Shown here: piece by piece, positions 14,980-24,229 of the stretch | Position numbering within the stretch: position 1 is the first letter of the stretch | How the letters are laid out: each line of letters opens with the position of its first letter | Assembly: GCA_902771155.1 (NCBI GenBank) | Contig: CACXVS010000026.1 | Coordinates: forward strand, 1 to 64,000 | From: an uncultured Prevotellaceae bacterium | Lineage (GTDB): Bacteria > Bacteroidota > Bacteroidia > Bacteroidales > Bacteroidaceae | Reading direction: 5' to 3' | Length of the DNA stretch: 64,000 nt | Notes under the pieces: generated by a model | Told to the model about the DNA's origin: nothing | The model's database searches: none | The model's input: only the letters and a program-made list of their open reading frames with translations | Program-made: the position numbers and the translations under genes

Positions 14980-15939
14980 TCACTGTTTCTTGACGATGAC
15001 ATCCCGCACGTTCATATTGGCCGACCGGGGGAGCAGACCGTAGCGGAGGATGATCTTCTGGCCCTTGGGCAACTGCACGAAATGGCAGAAGCCTGAGGGT
15101 ACCCCGTTGCGCGTATCGTTTAGCAGGGCGTAGATGGTGCGACGAAGGGGGTAGTTGCCGTTGTATAGATAGTATTGATAGGGTTTCCAGCTGTTGTAGC
15201 TCTCGGCTGTCTGCATCTTGGAGACGCCCATCACGCTTATATTCTTCTTGAAGGTGACGTTGGTGGTGTCGCGCTTGTCGTTGAGCCAGTTGCTGCCGAT
15301 GATGCCGAGGGCATTCTCGTGCTTCTCGACATAGTCGATGACAGCGGCACTGGTCTGTACGGCTCCGATGTTCTTTGCACTGAACTGCTGGCCTCCGAGG
15401 ATGGAGTCGACACACCAGCGCACCGTGCTCGACAGGGGATTGTCGAATACCACGTCGATTTCGCCAAGTTTGTTTTGTGGATAGAGTTCGCTCCACTTGC
15501 TGACCTCGCCCTTGAGTACGCGTGCAAAGTCGTTGACGGTGATGCACGAGTCGGGATTGGCATTGTTGACGATGATAGCCAGACCGTCGTAGGCGACGGG
15601 CACCGCTCTTGGCATGTACTTACGGTCGATCAGATTCTGGCGCTCTTTCTCGGTGAAGTCGCGGGTGGTGAAGGCCAGCCACGTCTCAAGCTTCATCAGC
15701 ATCTTTACGGCATCCTGCTCGTTAATATAAAGAGGTGTGATGGAGTCGAGCGTCTGATTCTGGAAATAGTATAGCTCCTCGTCGATGATGGGGTAGAAGC
15801 TCTCGTCGGCTGCCAGTACGCTGGCGGCTTTCTGATAGGCCTCTTCCAATTCAGGATTAGGCTTGTTCCCACAAGCGAGGAACAAGCCTAATATCAGTGT
15901 TAATCCAACTAAATTTGTGAATTTGTTGAATGCGTTCAT
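14980..15939 (-). CDS. PstS-like periplasmic binding lipoprotein
   Basis: The product has 319 residues with a lipoprotein signal (lipobox LILGLFLACG, Cys at 23). The fold is that of PstS-type substrate-binding proteins: VPVAYDGLAIIVNNANPDSCITVNDF and VLKGEVSKWSELYP match the stretches that cradle phosphate in PstS-like proteins, and VRWCVDSILGG and SAAVIDYVEKHENALGIIG follow. No Pst permease or ATPase genes are here. It lies between tonB and the TPR gene. It may therefore feed or sense a TonB-dependent system rather than an ABC importer. The ligand is uncertain. Confidence 0.82.
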   Translation of the reverse strand: MNAFNKFTNLVGLTLILGLFLACGNKPNPELEEAYQKAASVLAADESFYPIIDEELYYFQNQTLDSITPLYINEQDAVKMLMKLETWLAFTTRDFTEKERQNLIDRKYMPRAVPVAYDGLAIIVNNANPDSCITVNDFARVLKGEVSKWSELYPQNKLGEIDVVFDNPLSSTVRWCVDSILGGQQFSAKNIGAVQTSAAVIDYVEKHENALGIIGSNWLNDKRDTTNVTFKKNISVMGVSKMQTAESYNSWKPYQYYLYNGNYPLRRTIYALLNDTRNGVPSGFCHFVQLPKGQKIILRYGLLPRSANMNVRDVIVKKQ

Positions 15940-15956
15940 TTCAGATTGATCAGCGT

Positions 15957-16790
15957 TTACTGCAGACGGAAGGTTACAGGCACGGTGTATTTCACACGTA
16001 CGGCCGAACCGTTCTGCTTACCAGGAATCCAGTGAGGCATGGACTTAACCACGCGCTGGGCCTCCTTGTCGAGTGACGGGTCAACGCTCTTGACAACCTT
16101 CACGTCGGTGATAGAACCATCACGCTCTACGACGAAGGTTACGATAACACGACCCTGTACACCGTTCTCCTCGGCTACTACCGGATACTTGATATTCTTC
16201 GACAGATATTCGAACAGAGCTGAAGGACCGCCGGGGAACTGAGGCATCTCCTCTACCACGTCGAAGACCTTGGTTTCCTCAACCTTCGGGGGCTCGGGTT
16301 CTGCAATCACTTCCTTTGCCTTGAGCACTTCACCACCGGCCTCGTCGTTACCCTCAACGTTGAAGGCACCGATGGCGGTGTTGGTCTCCTGGAGTTCCTC
16401 CTGAGACTTCATCTCCTGCTCTTCCTTAACCTCCTCGTCCTTCTTGATCTCAGGAACGGTGAAGGCTACAGAGCTCTTGACGCGCTCAATTTCAATCTTC
16501 TCGGGCTCGGGCTCGTCTTTCTTCTCAGCCTTTGCTTCCTTCTTCTCGGCCAGGCTTGCCAGCTCGACATCAGCCTCGATGGCAGCGTTCTGTGATGCAA
16601 TGTAGTTCTCGATAGATACCTTTGCATACACGATACCGGCGATAAGGAGACCGGCTAAAATCATGACGATGAGTGCCTTCAGGTTACGAATACCTGTGTT
16701 CTTACGCAATTGATAAGCTCCATAAGCCTGGTTCTTACCATCGAATACGAGGTCGACCCAGCTGTTGTCAATAAGATCTATTTTTGCCAT
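15957..16790 (-). CDS. TonB family energy transducer
   Basis: The 277-residue protein has a cytoplasmic start, a membrane helix (about 34-55, LKALIVMILAGLLIAGIVYA), a long Glu/Lys/Pro-rich periplasmic linker (about 85-185) and a C-terminal TonB domain (about 190-277) containing FPGGPSALFEYLSKNIKYP, GRVIVTFVVERDGSI and PHWIPGKQNGSAVRVKYTVP. TonB carries proton-motive energy from the ExbB-ExbD motor to outer-membrane transporters. It is the fourth gene of the ExbB operon, 26 bp after the second exbD gene. Confidence 0.93.
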   Translation of the reverse strand: MAKIDLIDNSWVDLVFDGKNQAYGAYQLRKNTGIRNLKALIVMILAGLLIAGIVYAKVSIENYIASQNAAIEADVELASLAEKKEAKAEKKDEPEPEKIEIERVKSSVAFTVPEIKKDEEVKEEQEMKSQEELQETNTAIGAFNVEGNDEAGGEVLKAKEVIAEPEPPKVEETKVFDVVEEMPQFPGGPSALFEYLSKNIKYPVVAEENGVQGRVIVTFVVERDGSITDVKVVKSVDPSLDKEAQRVVKSMPHWIPGKQNGSAVRVKYTVPVTFRLQ

Positions 16791-16816
16791 AGTTCTTTCT
16801 ACATTTTAGGGGTTAA

Positions 16817-17482
16817 TCACTTGACGCCTGCCTTTGCGATGAGGTCCTTGTCTTCCTGGCTCATCTTGTCGACATTGTCAATGACGTACTTATCAATATT
16901 GCTAATCAGCATCTCGTCGAGGGCTGCAACCATGTTCTCATAGGTAGCAGTGTTGAGAGGACGGATGATGACGGTCATCGTGGGAACCTTCTCGCCAGAG
17001 GGGAGTTCACCCTTCTTCAGCTTCTTGAGCTGTTCCTGATACTGCTCGTCGGTCATCTTTGAGCCATACTCGGCCTTCTTGGCATCGAGTTCCTTCTTGG
17101 CCAACTTGATCTTGGCAATCGGGTTGATACCTTCCTCTGTGGTATGCTCATTGAGCACCTTCTCAATACCGTCCTTACCATAGGAAGTCTCTTTCACGCA
17201 TGAGGGATCGTCGTAGTTGGGCAGTCCAGCTATGTACCATACCTTGTCGTTGCTTCCCAGATAAAGGGTAATGGTGTGAGAGGCCTTCGTTACCTGCTTC
17301 TGCTCGTCGTTCAACTGTGATGTGTCGTCGTTTGACGGCATGGTCAACTGCATAGCCTGCGGCTTGGCCAGTGTAGTACACAGCATGAAGAAGGTGATCA
17401 GAAGCATCATCATGTCTACCATCGGCGTGAAGTTCACGCGGGTATCCATCTTTTTCTGCTTGGATAGATTTTTCTTTGCCAT
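16817..17482 (-). CDS. ExbD/TolR biopolymer transport protein (second copy)
   Basis: It has 221 residues with one N-terminal membrane helix preceded by VNFTPMVDMMMLLITFFML. The Asp in this helix is the proton-carrying residue of the family. A periplasmic domain follows with a Lys-rich insertion (about 105-160) and ends with MTVIIRPLNTATYENMVAALDEM. It begins 4 bp after the first exbD gene. Two different ExbD subunits beside one ExbB are usual for this Bacteroidota cluster and suggest a heterodimer inside the ExbB pentamer. Confidence 0.92.
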   Translation of the reverse strand: MAKKNLSKQKKMDTRVNFTPMVDMMMLLITFFMLCTTLAKPQAMQLTMPSNDDTSQLNDEQKQVTKASHTITLYLGSNDKVWYIAGLPNYDDPSCVKETSYGKDGIEKVLNEHTTEEGINPIAKIKLAKKELDAKKAEYGSKMTDEQYQEQLKKLKKGELPSGEKVPTMTVIIRPLNTATYENMVAALDEMLISNIDKYVIDNVDKMSQEDKDLIAKAGVK

Positions 17483-17486
17483 AATA

Positions 17487-18104
17487 CTACTCGTTTAAAC
17501 GTTTAACATCGAGGTTTGTGATGAGCTGGAAACGGTTCTCGCTCATGTCCTGAAGTTCTGACATCAACAGCTTGATAGCTGAGTAAGGGGTTTTAGAGTC
17601 GCACTTGATGGCGAGCTTGATGTCAGGATTCGCATCGCGGGCCGCTGTGACCCACTCCTGGAATTCGCTCTTGCCTCCGTTGATACTATCGAGCGGAAGA
17701 CCGAGCTTCTGGATTGCCTCGCCCATCTTCTCGGGGTCGAGGTTCAGGTAATTGCCAAGCTGTGACATGCTGGCGCCCACCATAGCATCCTCGCGGAAAT
17801 GCTTGATCTGCTCGGCGTTGAGCTGGATACCGAACTTGTCGGTCATCTGATCCAGCATGGCTTGCATGTTGTTCTTGTTTTCCGTACCGCAGAACACCTT
17901 GCCCTCTGGGGTTACCAGAATGTTCAGCACGTCCTGCTCCGGAATCTTCAGCTCTGACACAGAGTTAGGCGCGGTGACTGATACTGGTTCCGGTGTCAAG
18001 AATGTTGAGGTCAACATGAAGAAACACAGAAGCAGCGTCATCACGTCTGACATTGGTGTCATGTCAATCCAGATGTCTTTTTTCTGTATCTTAATTTTAG
18101 CCAT
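17487..18104 (-). CDS. ExbD/TolR biopolymer transport protein (first copy)
   Basis: The 205-residue product starts MAKIKIQKKDIWIDMTPMSD and has one membrane helix (VMTLLLCFFMLTSTFL) with the conserved Asp just before it. The periplasmic domain ends DIKLAIKCDSKTPYSAIKLL and NRFQLITNLD, which matches the ExbD fold. Together with ExbB it forms the proton-driven motor for TonB. It lies 40 bp after the ExbB gene. Confidence 0.93.
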   Translation of the reverse strand: MAKIKIQKKDIWIDMTPMSDVMTLLLCFFMLTSTFLTPEPVSVTAPNSVSELKIPEQDVLNILVTPEGKVFCGTENKNNMQAMLDQMTDKFGIQLNAEQIKHFREDAMVGASMSQLGNYLNLDPEKMGEAIQKLGLPLDSINGGKSEFQEWVTAARDANPDIKLAIKCDSKTPYSAIKLLMSELQDMSENRFQLITNLDVKRLNE

Positions 18105-18144
18105 TCTCTAAATGCTTTTAATGCGTTATAAAATGGACAGAAAA

Positions 18145-18975
18145 TTAAGCCTCGTTGTGATTTGAATCGTATGTTGCTGCGATGGTGTAACCAATCTCGT
18201 CGAGAGCAAATGTCAGCTTATCGATCTTGTTTGAGAAGAAGTTGTAAACAACGGTAGCAACCCAAGAGGTCAAGATACCAGATGCTGTGTTCACAAGGGC
18301 CTCAGAAATACCGGCAGACAGAGCCATAGAGTCGGCACCACCACCTGCAGACAGAGCCTGGAACGATCCGATCATACCGAGCACAGTACCGAACAGAGCG
18401 GTCAGGGTACCCAGAGATACGATTGTTGCAACCATCGGGAGGTTCATCTGAAGGGTAGGCATCTCAAGCTGTGTAGCCTCCTCGTGAGCCTGCTGGATCT
18501 TTGCAATCTTAGCAGCCTTCTTCAGGGTGTCGTCACCCTCTACGGTCTGGTACATCTTGATTGAAGCCTTTACTACGTTAGCCACAGAACCCTGCATCTT
18601 GTCGCACAGAGCGTCGGCCTCAGCGAACTTCTGAGCCTTGATCAGATCCTTAACCTGAGCGGTGAACTTAGCCAGATTGATCTTACCAGCAGCGGTACGG
18701 ATAGCGAAGAAACGCTCGATACCCAGGCAGATAACGGTGAAGAGAAGGGTAAGGATCAAACCTACAACGAAACCTCCCTTATACACTGTACCTAACAGGT
18801 TTGCAGGATGACCGCTACGGTCGCCACCTACGAAGTTGTCGGGGTTACCCATAACGAAATACCATACGCCATAACCTAAGATAGCGCAAATTACGAGGAT
18901 AATCCATGCAGCTTTAATACCACCAAAGCCCGAATTCTTTTTGGCTGGGGCTGCAGCCTTTGTTGTTGTTGCCAT
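18145..18975 (-). CDS. MotA/TolQ/ExbB proton channel family protein
   Basis: The 276-residue inner-membrane protein has an N-terminal helix (AAWIILVICAILGYGVWYFVM), a second (FVVGLILTLLFTVICLGIERFF), and a pair of helices around MVATIVSLGTLTALFGTVLGMIGSFQAL and ISEALVNTASGILTSWVATVVYNF, the signature of the ExbB/TolQ family. It is the stator of the TonB motor. It is the first gene of a six-gene operon (ExbB, ExbD, ExbD, TonB, PstS-like, TPR) behind a TATCTTTG promoter. Confidence 0.94.
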   Translation of the reverse strand: MATTTKAAAPAKKNSGFGGIKAAWIILVICAILGYGVWYFVMGNPDNFVGGDRSGHPANLLGTVYKGGFVVGLILTLLFTVICLGIERFFAIRTAAGKINLAKFTAQVKDLIKAQKFAEADALCDKMQGSVANVVKASIKMYQTVEGDDTLKKAAKIAKIQQAHEEATQLEMPTLQMNLPMVATIVSLGTLTALFGTVLGMIGSFQALSAGGGADSMALSAGISEALVNTASGILTSWVATVVYNFFSNKIDKLTFALDEIGYTIAATYDSNHNEA

Positions 18976-19046
18976 AATGTAATAAGTTAATTTTTTAGTT
19001 ATTAAAAATTTTAAGATTATAAATAGTCTCTTTTCAAAACACCTCG

Positions 19047-19054
19047 CAAAGATA
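19047..19054 (-). promoter_or_regulatory. Promoter -7 box (TATCTTTG) of the ExbB-TonB operon
   Basis: It reads caaagata on the + strand, 72 bp upstream of the ExbB start, and matches TAnnTTTG exactly. A leader of about 65 nt would result. Confidence 0.7.
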
Positions 19055-19111
19055 CTAATTTCACCCGTTATTACGAACGAATTAATAACTTTTAACTAAG
19101 AATTTATTGAT

Positions 19112-20305
19112 TTATTTCAATTTTGCTAATGTATCTTTAATGCGCTTCATGGCTTCGATGATGTTTTCATCGCTTGTGGCATAGCTCATGCGGAAGCACT
19201 CGGGATCGCCAAAAGCATCGCCTCCAACCGTTGCCACATGCCCCTTTTCGAGCAGATACATGGCAAAGTCGGTAGAATTGTTGATGGTGGTCTCACCATC
19301 GCTCTTGCCAAAGAAACTGCTGCACTTGGGGAAGAGGTAGAAGGCGCCCTCGGGCACATTCACTTCAAGACCGGGAATGTCCTTGGCCAGTTTGACGATG
19401 AGGTTACGCCGGCGCTCAAAGGCCTGGCGCATATCCTCCACGCACTGCTGGTCGCTGATGTAGGCAAACTCGGCTGCTTTCTGACTAACGGAACAGGGGC
19501 CACTGGTGTATTGGCCCTGCAACTTGTTGCAGCCTTTGACAATCCACTCGGGGGCTGCAATATAGCCGATACGCCAACCGGTCATGGCATAGGCCTTCGA
19601 CACACCATTGACGATGATGGCGCGATCCTTCATGCCAGGGAACTGGGCGATGCTCTCGTGCTTGCCTATATAGTTGATGTGCTCGTAGATCTCGTCGGCC
19701 AGCACGAAAAGGTCTTCATGGCGGAGGATCACCTCTGACAGGGCCTTCAGCTCGTCCTTGCTATAGACGCTTCCCGTGGGGTTGCTGGGCGAACAGAGGA
19801 TGAGCATGCGCGTCTTGGGGGTGATGGCAGCCTCGAGCTGCTCGGGCGTCATCTTGAAGTTCTGGTCGAAACCGGCCTCCACAATGACGGGCTTGCCACC
19901 TGCCAGGAGTACCATCTGGGGGTAACTTACCCAGTAGGGAGCAGGGATAATCACTTCCTCACCGTCGTTGACCAGGGCCATGACGGTGTTGCAGACGCTC
20001 TGCTTGGCACCGTTGGAAACAAGGATCTCGGCGGGGGTGTAGTGGAGGTGGTTCTCGCGCTCCAACTTGCGGGCAATGGCCTGACGGAGGTCGGGATAGC
20101 CCGGTACGGGCGAGTATCTGGAGTAGTTCTCGTCGATAGCGAGTTTGGCTTGCTGCTTAATATGGTCGGGGGTATTGAAGTCGGGCTCTCCCACACTCAT
20201 ATTGATAACATCAATGCCCTGAGCCTTCATTTCAGAGCTTTTTTGCGACATTGCCAGCGTGGCTGATGGAGCTAAGCGCTGCAGACGATTGGATAGTTGT
20301 GCCAT
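19112..20305 (-). CDS. Class I pyridoxal-phosphate aminotransferase (aspartate aminotransferase type)
   Basis: The 397-residue enzyme is of the AspC/AspB I-gamma type. Visible are INMSVGEPDFNTPDHI near the N-terminus, GAKQSVCNT, the substrate and cofactor loop CSPSNPTGSVYSK, the PLP-binding Asp in VLADEIYEHINY, and the Schiff-base Lys at about 237 in IIVNGVSKAYAMTGWRIG. It probably transfers amino groups between aspartate or another amino acid and 2-oxoglutarate. The ATG at 20305 follows a TACTTTTG promoter. The open frame starts further up, at 20398, but that stretch covers the promoter. Confidence 0.93.
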   Translation of the reverse strand: MAQLSNRLQRLAPSATLAMSQKSSEMKAQGIDVINMSVGEPDFNTPDHIKQQAKLAIDENYSRYSPVPGYPDLRQAIARKLERENHLHYTPAEILVSNGAKQSVCNTVMALVNDGEEVIIPAPYWVSYPQMVLLAGGKPVIVEAGFDQNFKMTPEQLEAAITPKTRMLILCSPSNPTGSVYSKDELKALSEVILRHEDLFVLADEIYEHINYIGKHESIAQFPGMKDRAIIVNGVSKAYAMTGWRIGYIAAPEWIVKGCNKLQGQYTSGPCSVSQKAAEFAYISDQQCVEDMRQAFERRRNLIVKLAKDIPGLEVNVPEGAFYLFPKCSSFFGKSDGETTINNSTDFAMYLLEKGHVATVGGDAFGDPECFRMSYATSDENIIEAMKRIKDTLAKLK

Positions 20306-20323
20306 ATTTATTGAAATTTTGTG

Positions 20324-20331
20324 CAAAAGTA
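20324..20331 (-). promoter_or_regulatory. Promoter -7 box (TACTTTTG) for the aminotransferase gene
   Basis: It reads caaaagta on the + strand, 19 bp upstream of the ATG at 20305, and matches TAnnTTTG. Confidence 0.65.
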
Positions 20332-20406
20332 AGCAATTTATTTCTGAATACGAAAGATTAACGTCACTTTTTCGTGATTTGCCACGAAATCGTGACATCT
20401 TGAGCG

Positions 20407-21618
20407 TTATTTCAGATGGAGGGTATGCCCCATGCGGTTCTTTTTGGTCTCCAGATAGCGCAGGTTGTAGGGGTTGGGCGTCACTTCGATGGGCACGTTC
20501 TCAATAATCTCCAGTCCGTAGGCCTCCAGTCCGACACGCTTAACGGGGTTGTTGGTCAGCAGGCGCATCTTGTGCACGCCAAGGTGGCGCAGCATCTGGG
20601 CACCGCAGCCGTAGTCGCGCTCGTCGGGCTTGAATCCCAGATGCACATTGGCATCGACGGTGTCGAGACCTTCTTCCTGCAGCTTGTAGGCGGCAATCTT
20701 GTTCATCAGTCCGATGCCACGGCCTTCCTGTTGCATATAGATGACAACGCCCTTGCCCTCTTTCTCGATGGTCTGCATGGCCTTGTGGAGCTGTTCGCCA
20801 CAATCGCAGCGCTTGGAGCCGAGGATGTCGCCCGTCATACATGAGGAGTGGACACGCACCAGGATAGGCTCGTCGTCCTTCCATTCGCCCTTGATGAGCG
20901 CCAGGTGCTCCAGTCCATTGCTTTTCTGACGGAAGGGAATCAGGCGGAAGTGGCCGTAGTCGGTGGGCATATCCACCTCTTCGCCCACCTCGATGAGCGA
21001 CTCTTTCTTCAGGCGGTAGGCAATCATATCCTTGATGCTGATGATCTTCATGTTCCACTCCCTGGCCAGTTCCATCAGCTGAGGCAGACGGGCCATGGAG
21101 CCGTCTTCGTTCATAATCTCCATCAGTGCACCTGCGGGGTAAAGACCTGCCATGCGACAGAGGTCGATGGCTGCTTCGGTATGGCCACTGCGTCGCAGCA
21201 CGCCATTCTCCTGGGCATAGAGCGGGTTGACATGGCCCGGGCGTCCAAAAGTCTCTGGGGTGGAGGAGGGATCGGCCAGGGCCTTGATGGTTTCGGCACG
21301 GTCGTGGGCGGAGACGCCAGTGGTGCAGCCTTCGAGCTTATCGACGGTCACCGTAAACGGTGTGCCGAGCACAGACGTGTTGTCCTGCACCTGATGAGGC
21401 AAGTCGAGTTCTTTACAGCGCTCAATCGTGATGGGGGCGCAGAGCACACCTCGTGCGTTCTTCAGCATGAAGTTCACTTTCTCGGCTGTAATCTTTTCTG
21501 CGGCAATGATAAGATCGCCTTCGTTCTCACGATCCTCGTCATCGACGACGATGACAAACTCGCCAGCCTTGAAGTCCTCTACGGCTTCCTCTATTGCGTT
21601 TAGTTTGAAATGATCCAT
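20407..21618 (-). CDS. ribBA: Bifunctional riboflavin enzyme: DHBP synthase / GTP cyclohydrolase II
   Basis: The 403-residue fusion supplies both precursors of riboflavin. The N-terminal half (1-205) is 3,4-dihydroxy-2-butanone 4-phosphate synthase with the acidic loop [18 protein letters not shown] and the motif [14 protein letters not shown]. The C-terminal half (about 210-403) is GTP cyclohydrolase II with its zinc site [18 protein letters not shown] and the GTP-binding run [19 protein letters not shown], ending near RRLLTNNP-like [16 protein letters not shown]. All key motifs are present in both halves. It stands alone, 38 bp downstream of the LptF/G-like gene. Confidence 0.96.
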   Translation of the reverse strand: MDHFKLNAIEEAVEDFKAGEFVIVVDDEDRENEGDLIIAAEKITAEKVNFMLKNARGVLCAPITIERCKELDLPHQVQDNTSVLGTPFTVTVDKLEGCTTGVSAHDRAETIKALADPSSTPETFGRPGHVNPLYAQENGVLRRSGHTEAAIDLCRMAGLYPAGALMEIMNEDGSMARLPQLMELAREWNMKIISIKDMIAYRLKKESLIEVGEEVDMPTDYGHFRLIPFRQKSNGLEHLALIKGEWKDDEPILVRVHSSCMTGDILGSKRCDCGEQLHKAMQTIEKEGKGVVIYMQQEGRGIGLMNKIAAYKLQEEGLDTVDANVHLGFKPDERDYGCGAQMLRHLGVHKMRLLTNNPVKRVGLEAYGLEIIENVPIEVTPNPYNLRYLETKKNRMGHTLHLK

Positions 21619-21656
21619 TGTATATGTATATTATACCTTATTATATATTAAAGGAG

Positions 21657-23576
21657 CTATGTGGCGCTCTTCTGTTTTTTCGAAAGTTCCATGGCCAAGG
21701 GAATGACTCTGTCACTGGTGTGCCTGATGTCGTGCAGATCCTTCAGCAGGCGCAGACGGAAGCGTATCATCCTGATGTAGAAGAAAACACCCAACGGGAT
21801 GAAGAGGCCGGTGACGACATTCAGCCATTTCCTACGGAATGGGCGGGTATGGGCACGAACGGCAATGATAGGATAGTTGTTGAGTTCGGCAAGCAACTTC
21901 CTGTCGCGCGAATAACTAAGGTCGTCGATGGCTGTCTCAAGTACTTCGTTGATGTACTCAATCTCGTGGTCGTCGCCAGCGTGGAAGAACACGTTGATGG
22001 GATTAGGCCATCTGAGCAACTTGTGGCGTTCGCTGTATCCCTCGATCTCCTTGGTGACATTGAGCAGCAGATTGGCGTCGTCTTCGTAGTGTGGATCGTC
22101 GATGATGACCTCTTTGCGGAAGATGTGCCGATTCTCGCGGAGACCAAGGGCGCGCATCAGGATACTCTTGTAGAGGTCGATGTTGAACACGGTGGAGTCT
22201 CTGTTTGCCTTATAGGTGAAGAATACGGCAATGGGGGTGAGGACAATGGTGGAGATGGTCTGTCCGAACCATACCGTCCACTGGCCATCGCGTGCCATCT
22301 TCATGCCAGAGTTGTCGAAAATGAAATAGACGATGAATACCAGCACAGACACAATGACGGGCACGCCCAGTCCTCCCTTGCGGATGATGGCTCCAAGGGG
22401 GGCTCCGATGAAAAAGAAGATGAGGCACGACAAGGCGAGGGTAAACTTCTTGAAGGCTTCAATCTGGTGACGACGATAGTTGCGATGCAGGTATTTGACA
22501 TACTCCATCTTCATGTCCATATCGGTCATGGCACTCTGCACACTGGAAAGAGCGCTTTTCACAGCCATTTGCTGATCTCCAGAAGGCATCCGCTCCAGGA
22601 TGGAGTCGTAGGGGGTGTCATCGGTGGCCAGGGCTTTGACGGCCTTCAGGGAGTCTTGTTTGCTCAGGGAGGGTTGGCGGAACGTATAGCGCTTGGCATC
22701 GAGATAGTACGCATTGCCGACACTGTCGTTGAACTCCCTGATGGAGTCCATGTCGTGCAGAATGGTGTTCAAACTCTTTGCGCGGGCATCGCCGGCCACA
22801 TCGTTCATATCGGCCATGTTGAAACCACTGTCGAATTCACGCACAATTCGTTTGTGGGAGAAAGTCTCTCGGCGATAGGGGATATTGGCGCTATTGGCGA
22901 TGTCCGACGACCGCATGTTCTCAAACCATTCTCCACTGTATAATGTCAACACCAGATGCTTCTTTTCCTGGGTTGTCTGCATCATGCCCGAATCGGCCAG
23001 AATGATGGCCTGATCCTCGAAACTACCCGTCTGACGGTAGATCATGATACCATAGAGCATGCCTGTATTCAGGTTCTTCTTTTGCACATAGATGTTTATG
23101 CCGGGGATGCCGTTGTAGAAGATGCCTTCGGGGATTTCCAGTTCCGGACTCTTCTGCTTCATGGATATCAGTAGTTGCTGCAGATGAAGGTTGGACTTGG
23201 GACCGATGCTGTCCTGGAAATAGTATGAGATGCCGGCAATGATGAATACGATGAAGATAAGTGGACGGAATGCCTGCATCAGCGAGATGCCTGCAGCCTT
23301 GATAGCCGTCAGCTCCGAACTCTCACCCAGATTGCCGAATACAATCAGCGAACTCAGCAGAATGGCCAGTGGTAATGCCTGAGGCAGCAGCATAAGACCC
23401 ATGTACCAGAAGAACTGGGCCATGACGTCGAGCGACAAGCCCTTTCCAATCAGCTCATCGACATATCGCCACAGGAACTGCATCATCAGCACGAACTGGC
23501 AGATGAACAGGGTACCCATGAACAGCAGACCAAACTGCTTGGCAATAAAGATATCTAATTTCTTGATCCGGAACAT
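21657..23576 (-). CDS. LptF/LptG-type LPS transport permease with a C-terminal extension
   Basis: The 639-residue YjgP/YjgQ family protein has N-terminal membrane helices (LDIFIAKQFGLLFMGTLFICQFVLMMQFLW and two more by residue 110), a periplasmic beta-jellyroll region (about 115-290) and three further helices (about 370-470, including the family stretch ALSCLIFFFIGAPLGAIIRKGGLG). LptF/G proteins form the inner-membrane channel that extracts LPS. E. coli members have about 360 residues. Here about 170 extra residues follow, with another hydrophobic segment near 600 (VVTGLFIPLGVFFYIRM). A TAATTTTG promoter precedes it. Confidence 0.9.
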   Translation of the reverse strand: MFRIKKLDIFIAKQFGLLFMGTLFICQFVLMMQFLWRYVDELIGKGLSLDVMAQFFWYMGLMLLPQALPLAILLSSLIVFGNLGESSELTAIKAAGISLMQAFRPLIFIVFIIAGISYYFQDSIGPKSNLHLQQLLISMKQKSPELEIPEGIFYNGIPGINIYVQKKNLNTGMLYGIMIYRQTGSFEDQAIILADSGMMQTTQEKKHLVLTLYSGEWFENMRSSDIANSANIPYRRETFSHKRIVREFDSGFNMADMNDVAGDARAKSLNTILHDMDSIREFNDSVGNAYYLDAKRYTFRQPSLSKQDSLKAVKALATDDTPYDSILERMPSGDQQMAVKSALSSVQSAMTDMDMKMEYVKYLHRNYRRHQIEAFKKFTLALSCLIFFFIGAPLGAIIRKGGLGVPVIVSVLVFIVYFIFDNSGMKMARDGQWTVWFGQTISTIVLTPIAVFFTYKANRDSTVFNIDLYKSILMRALGLRENRHIFRKEVIIDDPHYEDDANLLLNVTKEIEGYSERHKLLRWPNPINVFFHAGDDHEIEYINEVLETAIDDLSYSRDRKLLAELNNYPIIAVRAHTRPFRRKWLNVVTGLFIPLGVFFYIRMIRFRLRLLKDLHDIRHTSDRVIPLAMELSKKQKSAT

Positions 23577-23598
23577 TCTGTTTGCGCCTTACGGGCTG

Positions 23599-23606
23599 CA
23601 AAATTA
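23599..23606 (-). promoter_or_regulatory. Promoter -7 box (TAATTTTG) for the LptF/G-type gene
   Basis: It reads caaaatta on the + strand, 23 bp upstream of the ATG at 23576. Confidence 0.65.
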
Positions 23607-23683
23607 CAAAAAAGAAGTGAAAAGCGATGAGGGAAAGGTGAAAAGTTGCTTTACCTTATTATTTTTTCACTCTTTTCACTCCG

Positions 23684-24085
23684 TCACAATCCGCTGGCGC
23701 GATGCAGCCTGTCGAGGTTGCTGTCCCACAGGATTCTGAGTCCGTCGGCATCATCGTCGTCGGCAAAGTCGGTAATAAGGAGCGTCAGATTGTTCGTAAG
23801 TTCACTTTTCGCGATGCGCATTTCCCAAAAGATGTCATCGTCTTCCTCGTCGTCATCCCATTTGAGTCTGATATGGTCGAACTTCACAAATTCTATTAAC
23901 TGTGCCTGACGGATGTCATGCTCCGCCCATGGCTCTCCCCAGGTAAACGTAAAGATGTCGTCTTCTTGTGTGACGTGGTCTGCCAACCAGCGTTCCAACC
24001 CATGGGCACTACTGATTTGTTCCCAAACAATACCAGGCGACTTGGTCGTCAAAGGATATTCAATGTCAATTCGTTGTTTTTCCAT
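23684..24085 (-). CDS. START-like domain protein
   Basis: This is a 133-residue protein of the SRPBCC/START-like fold found throughout Bacteroidota. The core reads IDIEYPLTTKSPGIVWEQIS, then GLERWLADHV, FTFTWGEPWAEHDIRQAQLI and FDHIRLKWDDDEEDDDIFWE, typical of helix-grip proteins with a hydrophobic cavity. Acidic clusters (DDDEEDDD and DDDDAD) are notable. It probably binds a small hydrophobic ligand or protein. The function is unknown. It has its own TACTTTTG promoter and converges on nothing nearby. Confidence 0.85.
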   Translation of the reverse strand: MEKQRIDIEYPLTTKSPGIVWEQISSAHGLERWLADHVTQEDDIFTFTWGEPWAEHDIRQAQLIEFVKFDHIRLKWDDDEEDDDIFWEMRIAKSELTNNLTLLITDFADDDDADGLRILWDSNLDRLHRASGL

Positions 24086-24131
24086 ACGCTTCGGGTGAGT
24101 TTTGCTATTGGTTTGGAGTTATTCTACGCCA

Positions 24132-24139
24132 CAAAAGTA
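24132..24139 (-). promoter_or_regulatory. Promoter -7 box (TACTTTTG) for the START-like gene
   Basis: It reads caaaagta on the + strand, 47 bp upstream of the ATG at 24085. Confidence 0.6.
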
Positions 24140-24201
24140 GTAATTTTCCTCGAAATAAAAAATATTTTGCGGAAAAATTTTGGTAGTTTCAGAAAAAGTA
24201 G

Positions 24202-24209
24202 TACCTTTG
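24202..24209 (+). promoter_or_regulatory. Promoter -7 box (TACCTTTG) for the tRNA-Met gene
   Basis: TACCTTTG lies 20 bp before the first base of the tRNA and is a strong match to TAnnTTTG. Confidence 0.7.
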
Positions 24210-24229
24210 CACCCGCTTAACAGCAAGAT

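Noticed and set aside
21618..22943. 441-residue + strand open frame opposite the LptF/G-type gene
   Set aside because: It has no promoter or recognisable protein motif and its composition mirrors the real gene on the other strand, so it is a shadow frame.
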